A stretch of DNA of 49,923 nt from Paenibacillus sp. N3.4 (GTDB lineage Bacteria; Bacillota; Bacilli; Paenibacillales; NBRC-103111), in contig NZ_VRTT01000055.1 in the NCBI RefSeq assembly GCF_008017805.1, forward strand, positions 1-49,923. Reading direction: 5' to 3'. The notes below the pieces were generated by a model. That model was given only the letters and a program-made list of their open reading frames with translations, ran no database searches and was not told where the DNA came from. Numbering within the stretch: position 1 is the stretch's first letter; each line of letters begins with the position of its first letter. Shown one piece after another: positions 42,701 to 49,923 of the stretch. Both the position numbers and the translations under genes were made by a program.

Positions 42701-44058
42701 GTCGCGCCAAGATCGGTAAAGGTCGCCACGCCCGAGCTTGCCGTAGAAGTCGAAGTTCCTGTCAGCGTCCACATACCTGAATCCTTCTTCGATACCGTCA
42801 CGATGGTGGCGCTGTCCTTCACGCTCGTATTTCCATAAGCGTCGCGAAGCGTCACGACCGGCTGCTGCGCAAACGCGCCTCCGTTGCTGGCAGGCGCCGT
42901 AATGTTCGCGATCAGCGCAAGCGAAGCCGCGACCCCCGCTGCTGGCGTGATGCTCAGCGTATTCGCCGCAGGCGTAGCCACATCCGCCATGCTCAAGCCA
43001 ATCGTCTGCGCCGCCGCTTTGTTCAGCTTCAGGTTCGCCGTGGCTATGCCGCTCGCAAACGTGACGCTGATCGTGTTCGGCGATGCCGTCAAGGCAGTCC
43101 CGTTAAAGCTGCCGTAAGTATTATCCGGCGCTTGCGCGTAGCCGGATAGGGTCACATTATGCGCCCCGGTAAACGTCGTATCCGTGTTCCCCAGTGCGTT
43201 CTTCACGGTCAGCGTGATCGCATCGTCCACCCCGACTCCAGGGGTCAACGAAGCAGCGGATGCGCTGACGGTCTGCGCTGGCGCAGGAGCCGTCCACTGC
43301 GCGTACAGCGTCACATTGGCCGTTCCCATGTTGAACGCAGCGCTTGCCGCATAATTCGTTCCGCTTCCGTCCAACGCTGTGTTCCATCCAGCGAACGTGT
43401 AGCCCGTCTTCGACAAACTTCCCGTGTTCCCCAGTACCGTCACCGAAGTTCCCTGCTCATACGTGCCGCTGTCGGTCGGCACGCTTCCTCCCGTGCTGCC
43501 GTTGCCGCTATAGCTTACGGTGTATGTCGATATCAATTTCATCACGGTCGCTTTAAAGGAGTTCCCAGCATCCTGAGATACAACATAAGGGGTTCCGCTG
43601 CTGTCTATCGCTATCGATGTATAATGAGCCGAACCTGCCGAAAAGCCTGCACTGCCTACGGTCACCCAACTGCTCCCATTGTATTTCATCACGGTCGCTT
43701 TATTGGAGTTCCCACTATCCTGATATACAACATAAGGGTAAGGGGTTCCGCTGCTGCTGTCTATCGCTATGGATGTAAAATTAGCCGTGCCTGCTGAGAA
43801 GCCTGCACTGCCTACGGTCACCCAACTGCTCCCATTGTATTTCTTCACGGTCGCTTTATAGGAGTTCCCATAATCCTCATATACAACATAAGGGGTTCCG
43901 CTGCTGTCTATCGCTATGGATGTATAATTAGCCGCGCCTGCTGAGAAGCCTGCACTGCCTGCAAGCTGCCAGCTCATTGCGGCAGCAAAAGAATACTGAG
44001 GGATACTTACCGCAATAAGAAATAATACCGTTAACATCGAGATCCAACGTTTGATCAT
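39730..44058 (-). CDS. Repeat-rich secreted surface protein 1 (InlB-type repeat, 225-residue repeats, FN3)
   Basis: 1442 residues. Signal peptide (IKRWISMLTVLFLIAVSIPQ..SFAAA). Three propeller-like repeats of about 46 residues (AGSAGFSAG..NYTSIAIDSSGTP), an InlB/Flg_new repeat (TGYTFAGWNTALDGSGTNY, about 200-255), three near-identical 225-residue Ig-like repeats (about 260-930), three FN3 domains (about 935-1215), then a Pro-rich linker and a conserved pre-SLH domain ending VVINEKYYAK. Function probably adhesion or cell-wall/substrate binding; no catalytic domain is seen. The SLH anchor follows in another frame. G+C-richer in the 225-residue repeats than elsewhere. Confidence 0.85.
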   Translation of the reverse strand: MIKRWISMLTVLFLIAVSIPQYSFAAAMSWQLAGSAGFSAGAANYTSIAIDSSGTPYVVYEDYGNSYKATVKKYNGSSWVTVGSAGFSAGTANFTSIAIDSSSGTPYPYVVYQDSGNSNKATVMKYNGSSWVTVGSAGFSAGSAHYTSIAIDSSGTPYVVSQDAGNSFKATVMKLISTYTVSYSGNGSTGGSVPTDSGTYEQGTSVTVLGNTGSLSKTGYTFAGWNTALDGSGTNYAASAAFNMGTANVTLYAQWTAPAPAQTVSASAASLTPGVGVDDAITLTVKNALGNTDTTFTGAHNVTLSGYAQAPDNTYGSFNGTALTASPNTISVTFASGIATANLKLNKAAAQTIGLSMADVATPAANTLSITPAAGVAASLALIANITAPASNGGAFAQQPVVTLRDAYGNTSVKDSATIVTVSKKDSGMWTLTGTSTSTASSGVATFTDLGATNVAGVTGAQLAFDASGLTQIASASVSLPAPAPAQTVSASAASLTPGAGVDDAITLTVKNALGNTDTTFTGAHNVTLSGYAQAPDNTYGSFNGTALTASPNTISVTFASGIATANLKLNKAAAQTIGLSMADVATPAANTLSVTPAAGSAATFALSTNITTSASNGGAFAQQPVVTLHDAYGNTSVNDSTTVVTVSKKDSGTWTLTGTATATASSGVATFTDLGATNVAGVTGAQLAFDATGLTQITSAAVTLPAPAPAQTVSASAASLTPGVGIDDAITLTVKDSLGNTDTTFTGAYNVTLSGYTQAPDTSYGSFNGTSLTATPNTISVTFASGVGTANLKLNKAASQTIGLSMADVATPGANTLSVTPAAGVAASLALTANITAPASNGGAFAQQPVVTLRDAYGNTSVNDSTTIVTVSKKDSGTWTLTGTATATATATASSGVATFTDLGATNAAEVTGAKLAFDAGSMAQITSTAVTLPWPGAAAPSEESVTAGDGHVLLTWSEVYGSVSYAVYQRTASGTYGAAVATVTGLVYDIAGLTNGATYYFVVKAMNPSGISAASNEVSATPQVPSPGVPVLQPAKAVNAQVSLTWNPVIGSTGYKIFKSTTSGAYGLEATTVSGSVYSYDVTGLTNGTTYYFVVKAINPGGSSAASNEVSATPTARATVPGAPAGVTAAAGDGQATISFTLPMDNGGSAITRYEVTASPGNITVAGAASPITVTGLSNGTAYTFTVKAVNSVGKSAASTVSNIVTPRSSSSEDPAPTQPAPPSTPNTGVEVLVNGRAENAGTATTTTLNGQTVTIVAVDSKKLEDKLAAEGNHAVITIPVNTKSDVVIGELDGQMVKNMEQKQAVVQIQTGNATYTLPAQQINISALSDQLGKSVRLQDIKLRIEISKPTTDTVKIVENLAAKGAFVLVVPPLNFTVKANYGDINIEVSKFNVYVERTIAIPDGADTSKITTGVVVEPDGTVRHVPTKIVVINEKYYAK
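41255..43280 (-). repeat. Three tandem 675-bp in-frame repeats
   Basis: Units begin at about 43275, 42600 and 41925 (minus-strand direction), spacing 675 bases, and are nearly identical over long stretches. The third unit carries an expanded hexanucleotide (CCGTCG repeated four to five times, 41383-41406) encoding Ala-Thr pairs. Long repeats of this kind allow domain gain and loss by recombination. Confidence 0.85.
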
Positions 44059-44080
44059 TGTTTTCTTTCACTCGCCTTTC

Positions 44081-44170
44081 CTAAAGTTCGAATTTAGCCG
44101 CTTCAAGCATCCGCTGAACAATGACAGCTCTTTCAGCCCTGAATTGGAGCCTTTGACCCATTGGCTCTTC
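44081..44170 (-). pseudogene. C-terminal SLH remnant
   Basis: Encodes QFRAERAVIVQRMLEAAKFEL then stop, the characteristic end of an SLH domain. The upstream part is out of frame or missing. It lies just before the start of surface protein 1, so an older SLH gene ended here. Confidence 0.5.
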
Positions 44171-44353
44171 ACGGTCACCGCATCCGACAGCTTCACAGGG
44201 ATTCCCCCTTAATAGCCGGATGTAGCGACATTTGATTACAACTGACGACAAATATCGGAATTCTCCACTCCTAACTTGAAGATTTTTACTACGCTTGTCC
44301 TACTTTAAGAGGCTATTTCAAAAAAAGAAGGCTGAGTTTAAAATAATTGTTGC

Positions 44354-44640
44354 TTAGCTTATCATTTTTCGAACCTGTTCCTCACAATAGGCCGAGAGAC
44401 CCGTACCATCGGTTTTCATAGGTTGCATAAGTGCTTGAGCAAAGAGTTCTTTCACCCGAGGTAAGGGCTGAAGCGTCGTCGTTTTGTCCATAAACCGATG
44501 CCACGCGACATAGTGATTTAGATACTTCGCAGAAATGCCACGAAAATGACCTAGAAAGCTTTTGAAGCGCTCATGGTATGCATTGACGTTCTGGATATCG
44601 CAAGAGCAATAATAATCGATAAGAATATATGAATATTGAT
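44354..44640 (-). mobile_element. C-terminal fragment of an IS1595-type transposase
   Basis: Minus-strand frame reads CSCDIQNVNAYHERFKSF ... HFRGISAKYLNHYVAWHRFM and ends YCEEQVRKMIS. The VNxYHxRxKxFLxHFRGxSxKYLxxYVxW pattern is the end of IS1595/ISXO2-type transposases. The N-terminal zinc-binding and catalytic parts are missing, and no inverted repeats were identified. A dead element. Confidence 0.65.
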
Positions 44641-44774
44641 TCTACATTTCCTTGCATTCAAATTCCTCCTCATATGTGAATAGCCCCTCGGCTTTCGCCG
44701 TGGTAGATGGGACAAAGCTTTGCTCACCCCATCAAAATTACTACACTCCTACTTTTATAGGTGGATTTTTTAAT

Positions 44775-45010
44775 TTAAATCAGTTCAGACTTTTACAGAA
44801 GCCTCTGCATGATGGCTGCGACCTCCGCTCTTGAGAAAGACGCTTTTGGCGCAAGCTGTGTGCCGTTTCTGCCGGCAACGATTCCTGCCTGCAAGCAGTC
44901 GACAATACTGTTCTTCGCCCAGTGCTGCGCGTCACCTTTAAACGCTAAAGGATGCTATACGACGGAATACGTACTGTTCGTCAAACTGTTCACTTATCGC
45001 AATCGTTCTT
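44775..45010 (-). pseudogene. Internally deleted SLH remnant, third copy
   Basis: Similar to the 3' ends of both surface-protein genes: it keeps the last SLH motif (ASFSRAEVAAIMQRLL, then a TAA stop inside, then KSELI) and, after an internal deletion, the TNSTYS/HPLAF junction region. Evidence of repeated duplication and loss of SLH genes in this stretch. Confidence 0.65.
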
Positions 45011-45187
45011 TCTGCGCAGGCACAGTTTAATCCAACTAGTTTTCAGCTATTCCCCACTTTAATCCCCCTTCGAATGCCGAGAGGCTATAGGTCTAATTCG
45101 CCCCAATTCGAGTAAATACCACAATTTTCAACATTATTCACCCTAACATACGACTCTGATCAAATTCTAACCACTTTTTAATCCATA

Positions 45188-45235
45188 AAAAAAAGCGGCT
45201 CACGCCATGGAAATATCCTTGGCGCTGCCGCTGCA
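45188..45235 (-). terminator. Terminator overlapping the end of the BTAD gene
   Basis: GCGGCaGCGCCA ... TGGCGtgaGCCGC followed by T8, spanning the stop codon at 45200. Confidence 0.75.
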
Positions 45236-46290
45236 CAATCGCTGGTACAATCGAACCGTGGTTTCCATCGGTTCGATTCCCAATTCTTCTTTCAACAACC
45301 TTGTAAATCGTTCATAGTGACGGATCATGGACTGCCGATCGCCCATCCGCGCATATCCTAACAGGATCGATTCATTGATCTCGTCGTGAAATGGATGCAA
45401 CTTATGCACAGTTTGCAGGCATTTCACGCCGACTCATAATTTCGTATGGAGACATAGAAGTCGGCCATTTGATGCATTAAAGTGATAAAAATTTCTTTCA
45501 ACGCTTCCTCCGATTCATAAGCCCATATAAATCCCTCTTTATCCATATAATTACCTTTGTACAATTTCGCTACCACTTCACACCTATCAATGTTACTGGC
45601 ATCCACCTCCATGCCACTAGCTATTCGTTCAAATTCGTCCGTGTCGCACCACATCTCCAGCAGCTCCAGCCGGTAGCTGTTATCCCGGTACTCTAACTTT
45701 TCCTTGCAGCTAAGGGTGTTCATCATTTTTCTGATGTTATATACACATGTATGCAAAAAAGCAGTAGCTTGTTCCGGATTTGCACCCGGCCAAAGGTCTT
45801 CAAGGATGCTTCCCTTCAACACAAATCGGTTCCGTTTATGTACCAGGTACGCCATCAACTCACGATCCTTGAGTCTCCTCCATTTCACCGCTTCCCCCGT
45901 CTGCGCATCTATGATCCATTCAAAGTGACCGAAGCAGTTGAATCCCGCGCCTATCCTCGTATTTAACTCTTCGTTTGTTTTTTTGTCCTTGCGATTTCCA
46001 GTCCCGCCTGACTCCCTCCAATCCTTCCGTCCTTCCTGATTCCTTACTTCCCATCTCTGCAACAAATATCTATTTCCGGAGCGGCCTCCATCAAGTATTC
46101 TGCAGCTTCGATGCCGTTCATCCCAGGCATCTGGATATCGAGAAACACGACATCAACCTGTTCCGTCTGAATCCTACCGATCGCCTCTTCGGGCCGAGTA
46201 AACTTCCCAGCAATCTCGATATTTCCATTTGACTTAAGCATTCTTTCCATTAGATCCAATACAGGCTCTTCGTCATCAACCAGAATCACA
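45200..46290 (-). pseudogene. Broken receiver-HTH-BTAD transcriptional regulator
   Basis: Three consecutive pieces. 46044-46289: first half of a CheY-like receiver (ILVDDEEPVLDLMERML, Asp in VVFLDIQMPGMNG), ending after AAPEIDI. 45424-46065: winged-helix and start of a bacterial transcriptional activator domain (WRRLKDRELMAYLVHKRNRF ... CDTDEFERIASG). 45200-45427: end of BTAD (ILLGYARMGDRQSMIRHYER ... LLKEELGIEP). The second half of the receiver is deleted. The last junction is repaired by one base (ACGCC to ACCGCC near 45427). The 5' end is cut by the IS256 fragment. SARP/BTAD-type response regulator, now inactive. Confidence 0.75.
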
Positions 46291-46785
46291 CATGCGATTC
46301 ACTTCAAAGTCAAGCAAGATGGAGCCATTGTGAACAAAGCAGCCTATATGGTGATCGGCATTGACCTTGATGGAAGCAAGGATGTACTGGGGATGTGGAT
46401 CGGTGAAAATGAGTCCGCGAAGTTCTGGTTAAGCGTCCTAAACGACCTGATGAATCGTGGCGTACAGGACATCCTCATCACCTGTGTAGACAATTTAAAC
46501 GGCTTCACACAAGCCATCACTGCTTGCTATCCAAAGACAGAAATCCAGAAATGCATCATTCACCAAATACGTAATTCCACCACCCGCTATGTCTCTTACA
46601 AGGATTTGAAGAAGGTAACAGCGGATCTGAAGCCCATTTACAAAGCCGCATCCGAAGAAATAGCTCTTATCGAACTCGATCGATTCGAAGAAGCCTGGTT
46701 GATCCTTCGCTCTTGGCGTAGTAACTGGGATGAGCTGGCTACTTTTTTTAAGTATCCACCAGAGATCGGCAAACTCATTTACACG
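46291..46785 (+). mobile_element. Internal fragment of an IS256-family transposase
   Basis: Plus-strand frame IHFKVKQDGAIVNKAAYMVI ... GIDLDGSKDVLGMWIGENES ... CVDNLNGFTQAI ... KCIIHQIRNSTTRYVSYKDL ... ELATFFKYPPEIGKLIYT. The first two acidic residues of the DDE site (GIDLDG, CVDNL) are present; the N-terminus and the C-terminal part with the last Glu are gone. The left edge interrupts the receiver gene; the right edge coincides exactly with the start of the block duplicated from 38926. No inverted repeats seen. Confidence 0.85.
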
Positions 46786-48650
46786 GCACTCTGGCTTTGG
46801 CAACCCCATCAAAGTGCTCCTGTGTATACAACATTTCCGAGGATAGACTTCTTCTCTATGTAGACGAGAAATAAGGGCTATTCCACAAGCAGTCCACTTG
46901 ACTGCTTGCACAATAACCCATAAATTTATACCCGTGTATTAAATTTCCTCTCAGCAAGCTGCGGGGAATTGGATTCACAGCGATTAAATCAGTTTCGACT
47001 TTTGTAGAAGTCGCTGCACGATGGCTGCAACCTCTGCCCTGGAGATATATGCTTTTGGCGCAAGCTGTGTACTGTTTCTGCCGGTAACGATGCCTGCCTG
47101 CAAGCAGTCGGCTAGACTGTTCTTCGCCCACCCTGATGCATGGCTCGCATCAGTGAAGGGTTTCAGCAGCTCATCTGCTGCTTTGGCCGGAAGGCTTGTC
47201 TTAAGAGCGGTTATTTTCATCGCTTTCGCGATGATCGTCATCGCCTGCTCCCGTGTGATTTTGTCCATCGGGCGGAAGCTGCCATCTTCAAACCCGCTGA
47301 TCAACTGGTAACCGTAGGCAGTTTTAATCGCACTGTTGAACCAGTCCGTTGTCTTCACGTCCGCAAATGAACTTGAACCGTTCTCCAGCTTCAATCCCAA
47401 TCCCCGAACCATAATCGCTGCAAACTCCGCGCGTGTAATATCTTGATCAGGATTGAACATGTCATTACCAATTCCGCTGATGACCATCCGCGATCCCATG
47501 TCGTTCACTGCATCCTTAGCCCAGTGCTGCGCGACATCTGTAAACGCTAAAGGATGCCATACGATAGAATACGTACTGTTCGTCAAGCTGTTCACTTTCG
47601 CGTAGTACTTACCGTTAATAACGACAATCTTGGTCGGCACGTGACGTACCGTTCCGTCCGGTTCAACAACGACCCCGGTTGTGATTTTGCTCGTGTCTAC
47701 ACCGTCTGGAATTGCTATGGTTCTTTCTACGTAGGCGTTGAACTTGGATACTTCAATCGTTGTATCCCCATAATTGGCTTTTACCGTAAAGTTAAGCGGC
47801 GGAACGACAAGGGTGAACTCTCCTTCAACCGCCGAGTTTTCCACAACCTTAACCGTGTCCGTGTTTGGTTTGGAAATTTCAATCCGTAACTTGATATCAT
47901 GAAGCTGCACACTCTTGCCGAGCTGATCCGAAAGTGCACTAATGTTGATCTGCTGTGCGGGCAACGCATACGCTGCATTCCCCGTTTGGATTTGAATGAC
48001 CGCCTGCTTTTGTTCCATGTTTTTGACCATCTGGCCGTCAAGCTCTCCGATCACAACATCGGATTTCGTATTCACTGGAATTGTAATTAAGGCATGATTT
48101 CCTTCCGCCGCCAGCTTGTCCTCCAGCTTTTTCGAATCGACTGCAACGGTGGTTACCGTTTGCCCATTCAATGTGGTTGTTGTTGCCGTGCCTGCGCTCT
48201 CAGCCCTGCCATTGACCAGCACCTCTACCCCCGCGTTTGGTGTGCTCGGTGGTGCAGGTTGCGTCGGAGTAGGGTCTTCACTGGATGAAGATCTCGGCGT
48301 CACGATGTTGGATACAGTGGAAGCCGCACTTTTGCCAACGCTATTAACAGCTTTCATCGTAAACGTATACGCCGTTCCATTGGACAAACCCGTTACCGTG
48401 ATCGGGCTTGCTGCTCCCGGGACCGTGATATTGCCTGGCGAGGCCGTAACCTCGTACCGGGTTATCGCGCTTCCTCCATTATCCATAGGGAGGGTGAAGC
48501 TGATGGTTGCTTTTCCATCGCCTGCTGCTGCCGTTACGCCTGTTGGAACACCTGGAACTGTAGCTGGAGCCGTCGGTGTCGCGCTCACTTCATTGGAGGC
48601 AGCACTGCTTCCTCCAGGATTAATGGCTTTAACCACAAAATAGTAAGTCT
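46786..48650 (-). repeat. Direct duplication of the 3' half of surface gene 1 (copy 2; copy 1 at 38926-40790)
   Basis: Both copies read in the same direction with a constant offset of about 7860 bases and few mismatches. They cover the last FN3 domains, the pre-SLH domain, three SLH domains, the downstream hairpin and about 150 bases of flank. Copy 2 begins abruptly at the edge of the IS256 fragment. Confidence 0.85.
46984..48636 (-). CDS. Surface protein 2, C-terminal part (FN3, pre-SLH, three SLH)
   Basis: 550 residues: end of one FN3 (VKAINPGGSSAASNEVSATP), a second FN3 (PGVPTGVTAAAGDGKATISF), linker SSSSEDPTPTQPAPPSTP, the pre-SLH domain, and an uninterrupted junction KYYAKVNSLTNSTYS into three SLH domains ending RLLQKSKLI. 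It is the intact counterpart of the frameshifted tail of surface protein 1. Its own start is artificial: the upstream frame joins it after restoring one base near 48649 (GLTNG then TYYFVVKA in the intact copy). Anchors the protein to the cell wall. Confidence 0.8.
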   Translation of the reverse strand: MVKAINPGGSSAASNEVSATPTAPATVPGVPTGVTAAAGDGKATISFTLPMDNGGSAITRYEVTASPGNITVPGAASPITVTGLSNGTAYTFTMKAVNSVGKSAASTVSNIVTPRSSSSEDPTPTQPAPPSTPNAGVEVLVNGRAESAGTATTTTLNGQTVTTVAVDSKKLEDKLAAEGNHALITIPVNTKSDVVIGELDGQMVKNMEQKQAVIQIQTGNAAYALPAQQINISALSDQLGKSVQLHDIKLRIEISKPNTDTVKVVENSAVEGEFTLVVPPLNFTVKANYGDTTIEVSKFNAYVERTIAIPDGVDTSKITTGVVVEPDGTVRHVPTKIVVINGKYYAKVNSLTNSTYSIVWHPLAFTDVAQHWAKDAVNDMGSRMVISGIGNDMFNPDQDITRAEFAAIMVRGLGLKLENGSSSFADVKTTDWFNSAIKTAYGYQLISGFEDGSFRPMDKITREQAMTIIAKAMKITALKTSLPAKAADELLKPFTDASHASGWAKNSLADCLQAGIVTGRNSTQLAPKAYISRAEVAAIVQRLLQKSKLI

Positions 48651-49550
48651 GCCATTGGTCAGTCCCGTAACATTGTAGCTGTATACCGAACCGCTCACCG
48701 TGGCTACTTCAGCCCCAAAAGTCGCAGAGGTCACGCTTTTGAATATTTTGTAATCCGTCGAACCGTCCACTGCATTCCAAGCAAGGCTTACTAGTGTATT
48801 GCCTGCTAATGCTGACTGCAGAACGGGTACACCCGGTGAAGGGACTTGTGGCGTTACGCTCACTTCATTGGAAGGAGCATTCATTCCATCGGCGTTAACT
48901 GCTTTTACGATAAAATAGTATGGTGTTCCATTCGTTAAACCCGTTGCCTGATAGTGATAAACAGAACCATCCACTGTCGTTATTGGATCGCCGTATGAAC
49001 CGGCAGTTGTACTTTGATAAATATGATAGCCAGTTGAGTTAACACTACTTGTCCAATTGATCGCTACACTCGAATCACTCGCGACGACGGATTGAATTGC
49101 AGGCACACCAGGAGGGTTCATCGTCCATTTGGCATAGATCGTTGTAGTTCCTGTAATGGCGGCGCTCGTAAAATTATACGGTGTGGCATACGTAACATCC
49201 GTATACCAGCCTTCGAACATGTGACCCGCTTTCGTTGGGTTCGTTGCCGGTTTAACTGCTTTGCCATTTTCCTCTACACTTTGACTGGCGACTTCTGAAC
49301 CGCTACCCACATCAAAGCTAACCGTGTAGCTGTTCACGTTCCATTTCCCATAAACTGTTGTATTTCCAGTAATAGCGCTCGTAAAATTATACGCTGTAGC
49401 ATACGTACCATCCGTATACCAGCCACCGAACGTGTAACCCGCCTTCGTTGGGTCCGGTGCCGGTTTAACTGCCTTGCTGTTATACACCACCGTTTGGTCA
49501 GCTACAGCCGAACCGCCACCCACATTAAAGCTAACCGTGTAGCTGTTCAT
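48585..49550 (-). CDS. Surface protein 2, middle part (InlB-type repeats and FN3)
   Basis: 321 residues with two InlB B-type/Flg_new repeats (YTVSFNVGGGSAVADQTVVY ... AGYTFGGWYTDGTYATAYNF; then GHMFEGWYTDVTYATPYNF) followed by two FN3 domains (PPGVPAIQSVVASDSSVAIN; SPGVPVLQSALAGNTLVSLA). The end after GLTNG is read out of frame. Not an independent gene but the central part of one interrupted by single-base shifts at about 48649 and 49596. Confidence 0.75.
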   Translation of the reverse strand: MNSYTVSFNVGGGSAVADQTVVYNSKAVKPAPDPTKAGYTFGGWYTDGTYATAYNFTSAITGNTTVYGKWNVNSYTVSFDVGSGSEVASQSVEENGKAVKPATNPTKAGHMFEGWYTDVTYATPYNFTSAAITGTTTIYAKWTMNPPGVPAIQSVVASDSSVAINWTSSVNSTGYHIYQSTTAGSYGDPITTVDGSVYHYQATGLTNGTPYYFIVKAVNADGMNAPSNEVSVTPQVPSPGVPVLQSALAGNTLVSLAWNAVDGSTDYKIFKSVTSATFGAEVATVSGSVYSYNVTGLTNGRLTILWLKPLILEEAVLPPMK

Positions 49551-49864
49551 GTTCCATTTGGCATAGATCTTTGTATCTCGAATAATCGTATTCGTAAATC
49601 AAATGGTGCATAAGAATCCCCATCATACCCGTACCAGTACCAGCCACCGAACGTGTAACCCGCCTTCGTTGGGTCCGGTGCAGATTTAACTGCTTTACCG
49701 TTATACGCTATAGTTTGGCCACTCACTGCCGAACCATCACCCACATCAAAGCTAACTGTGTAGCTGTTCACGTTCCATTTGGCATAGATTGTTGTAATTC
49801 CAATAATAGGACTTGCAAAGTTATAAGGTGTGGCATACGTAACATCCGTATACCAGCCAACCAA
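49547..49864 (-). CDS. Surface protein 2, upstream InlB-type repeats (partial)
   Basis: 105 residues: GWYTDVTYATPYNFASPIIG, IYAKWNVNSYTVSFDVGDGS and AGYTFGGWYWYGYDGDSYAP, two more B-type repeats. After APFD the frame is shifted; adding one base to the A3/T3 run at 49595-49597 gives FTNTIIRDTKIYAKWN and joins the next part. The true 5' end is not in the window: at about 49868 the repeat continues in the opposite orientation. Confidence 0.65.
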   Translation of the reverse strand: MVGWYTDVTYATPYNFASPIIGITTIYAKWNVNSYTVSFDVGDGSAVSGQTIAYNGKAVKSAPDPTKAGYTFGGWYWYGYDGDSYAPFDLRIRLFEIQRSMPNGT

Positions 49865-49867
49865 ACG

Positions 49868-49923
49868 GTGGTGTATAACGACATTGCCGTTAAACCGGCA
49901 ACATACCCAACGAAGGCGGGTTA
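49868..49923 (+). CDS. InlB-type repeat in inverted (plus-strand) orientation, partial
   Basis: Plus strand encodes QTVVYNDIAVKPATYPTKAG, clearly the same repeat motif as QTVVYNSKAVKPAPDPTKAG on the minus strand at 49440-49505. The window ends inside it. It implies an inversion junction at about 49868 or a second, divergent repeat gene beyond the edge. Confidence 0.6.
   Translation, partial: MVYNDIAVKPATYPTKAG

Noticed and set aside
41200..43797. Long plus-strand open frames (up to about 210 codons, very Arg-rich) across the surface-protein gene
   Set aside because: They mirror the GC-rich tandem repeats of the minus-strand gene, have no ribosome sites and show highly biased composition, so they are shadows.
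46330..46863. Functional IS256 transposase
   Set aside because: Both ends are missing and the frame ends in sequence belonging to the duplicated block (WLWQPHQ), so only an internal fragment remains.

Overview
The window looks like a chromosomal segment of a Paenibacillus-type firmicute (Paenibacillaceae). Evidence: S-layer-homology (SLH) surface proteins, a large SLH-anchored GH10 xylanase beside a YesM/YesN two-component system and an LplABC-type sugar ABC transporter, Shine-Dalgarno sites close to AGGAGG, frequent GTG/TTG starts and many rho-independent terminators. Almost all genes lie on the minus strand.

Region 1 (about 0.2-8.3 kb) is an accessory stretch of short, unrelated, mostly AT-rich genes: a DUF2019 protein, small membrane proteins, a truncated methyltransferase, two GNAT acetyltransferases, DUF3888, Imm53, a secreted protein, a lipoprotein and a GC-rich clostridial-type MurD. 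They are separated by a degenerate family of about 60-90 bp repeats with conserved ends and a variable central hairpin. The repeats usually start within 3-35 nt of a stop codon. The layout resembles an integron cassette array without a visible integrase (a cluster of attC-like sites) and is the most interesting feature of the window.

Region 2 (8.4-15.5 kb): an alpha/beta hydrolase, an OmpR-family regulator and sensor kinase pair, a decayed YesN-like regulator, a RidA-family protein, a LOG-family protein and two unrecognised proteins. Isolated or partial copies of the repeat also occur here.

Region 3 (15.7-21.3 kb): a Fur-type iron-siderophore uptake locus. It has two FecCD permeases, a binding lipoprotein and a Btr-like AraC regulator fused to a binding-protein domain (frameshifted), followed by remnants of a second such regulator and binding protein.

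Region 4 (21.3-35.9 kb): a xylan-utilisation locus. It contains a secreted GH30 enzyme with a near-perfect CcpA (cre) site, a YesN/YesM two-component pair, a 2087-residue surface xylanase (GH10, nine FN3 domains, a DNRLRE/CBM96-like domain, three SLH domains), and the binding protein and two permeases that would import the released oligosaccharides.

Region 5 (36-38.3 kb): a divergent DHA2-family MFS exporter and TetR regulator.

Region 6 (38.4-49.9 kb): two related repeat-rich SLH surface-protein genes. Their 3' parts are a direct duplication 7.86 kb apart. Between them lie IS1595- and IS256-type transposase fragments, a broken receiver-BTAD regulator and further SLH remnants. At the far right edge the coding orientation of the last repeat flips strand.

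Across the window at least eight genes would be restored by adding back a single base, often in an A/T run. This points either to widespread decay or to homopolymer errors in the assembly.
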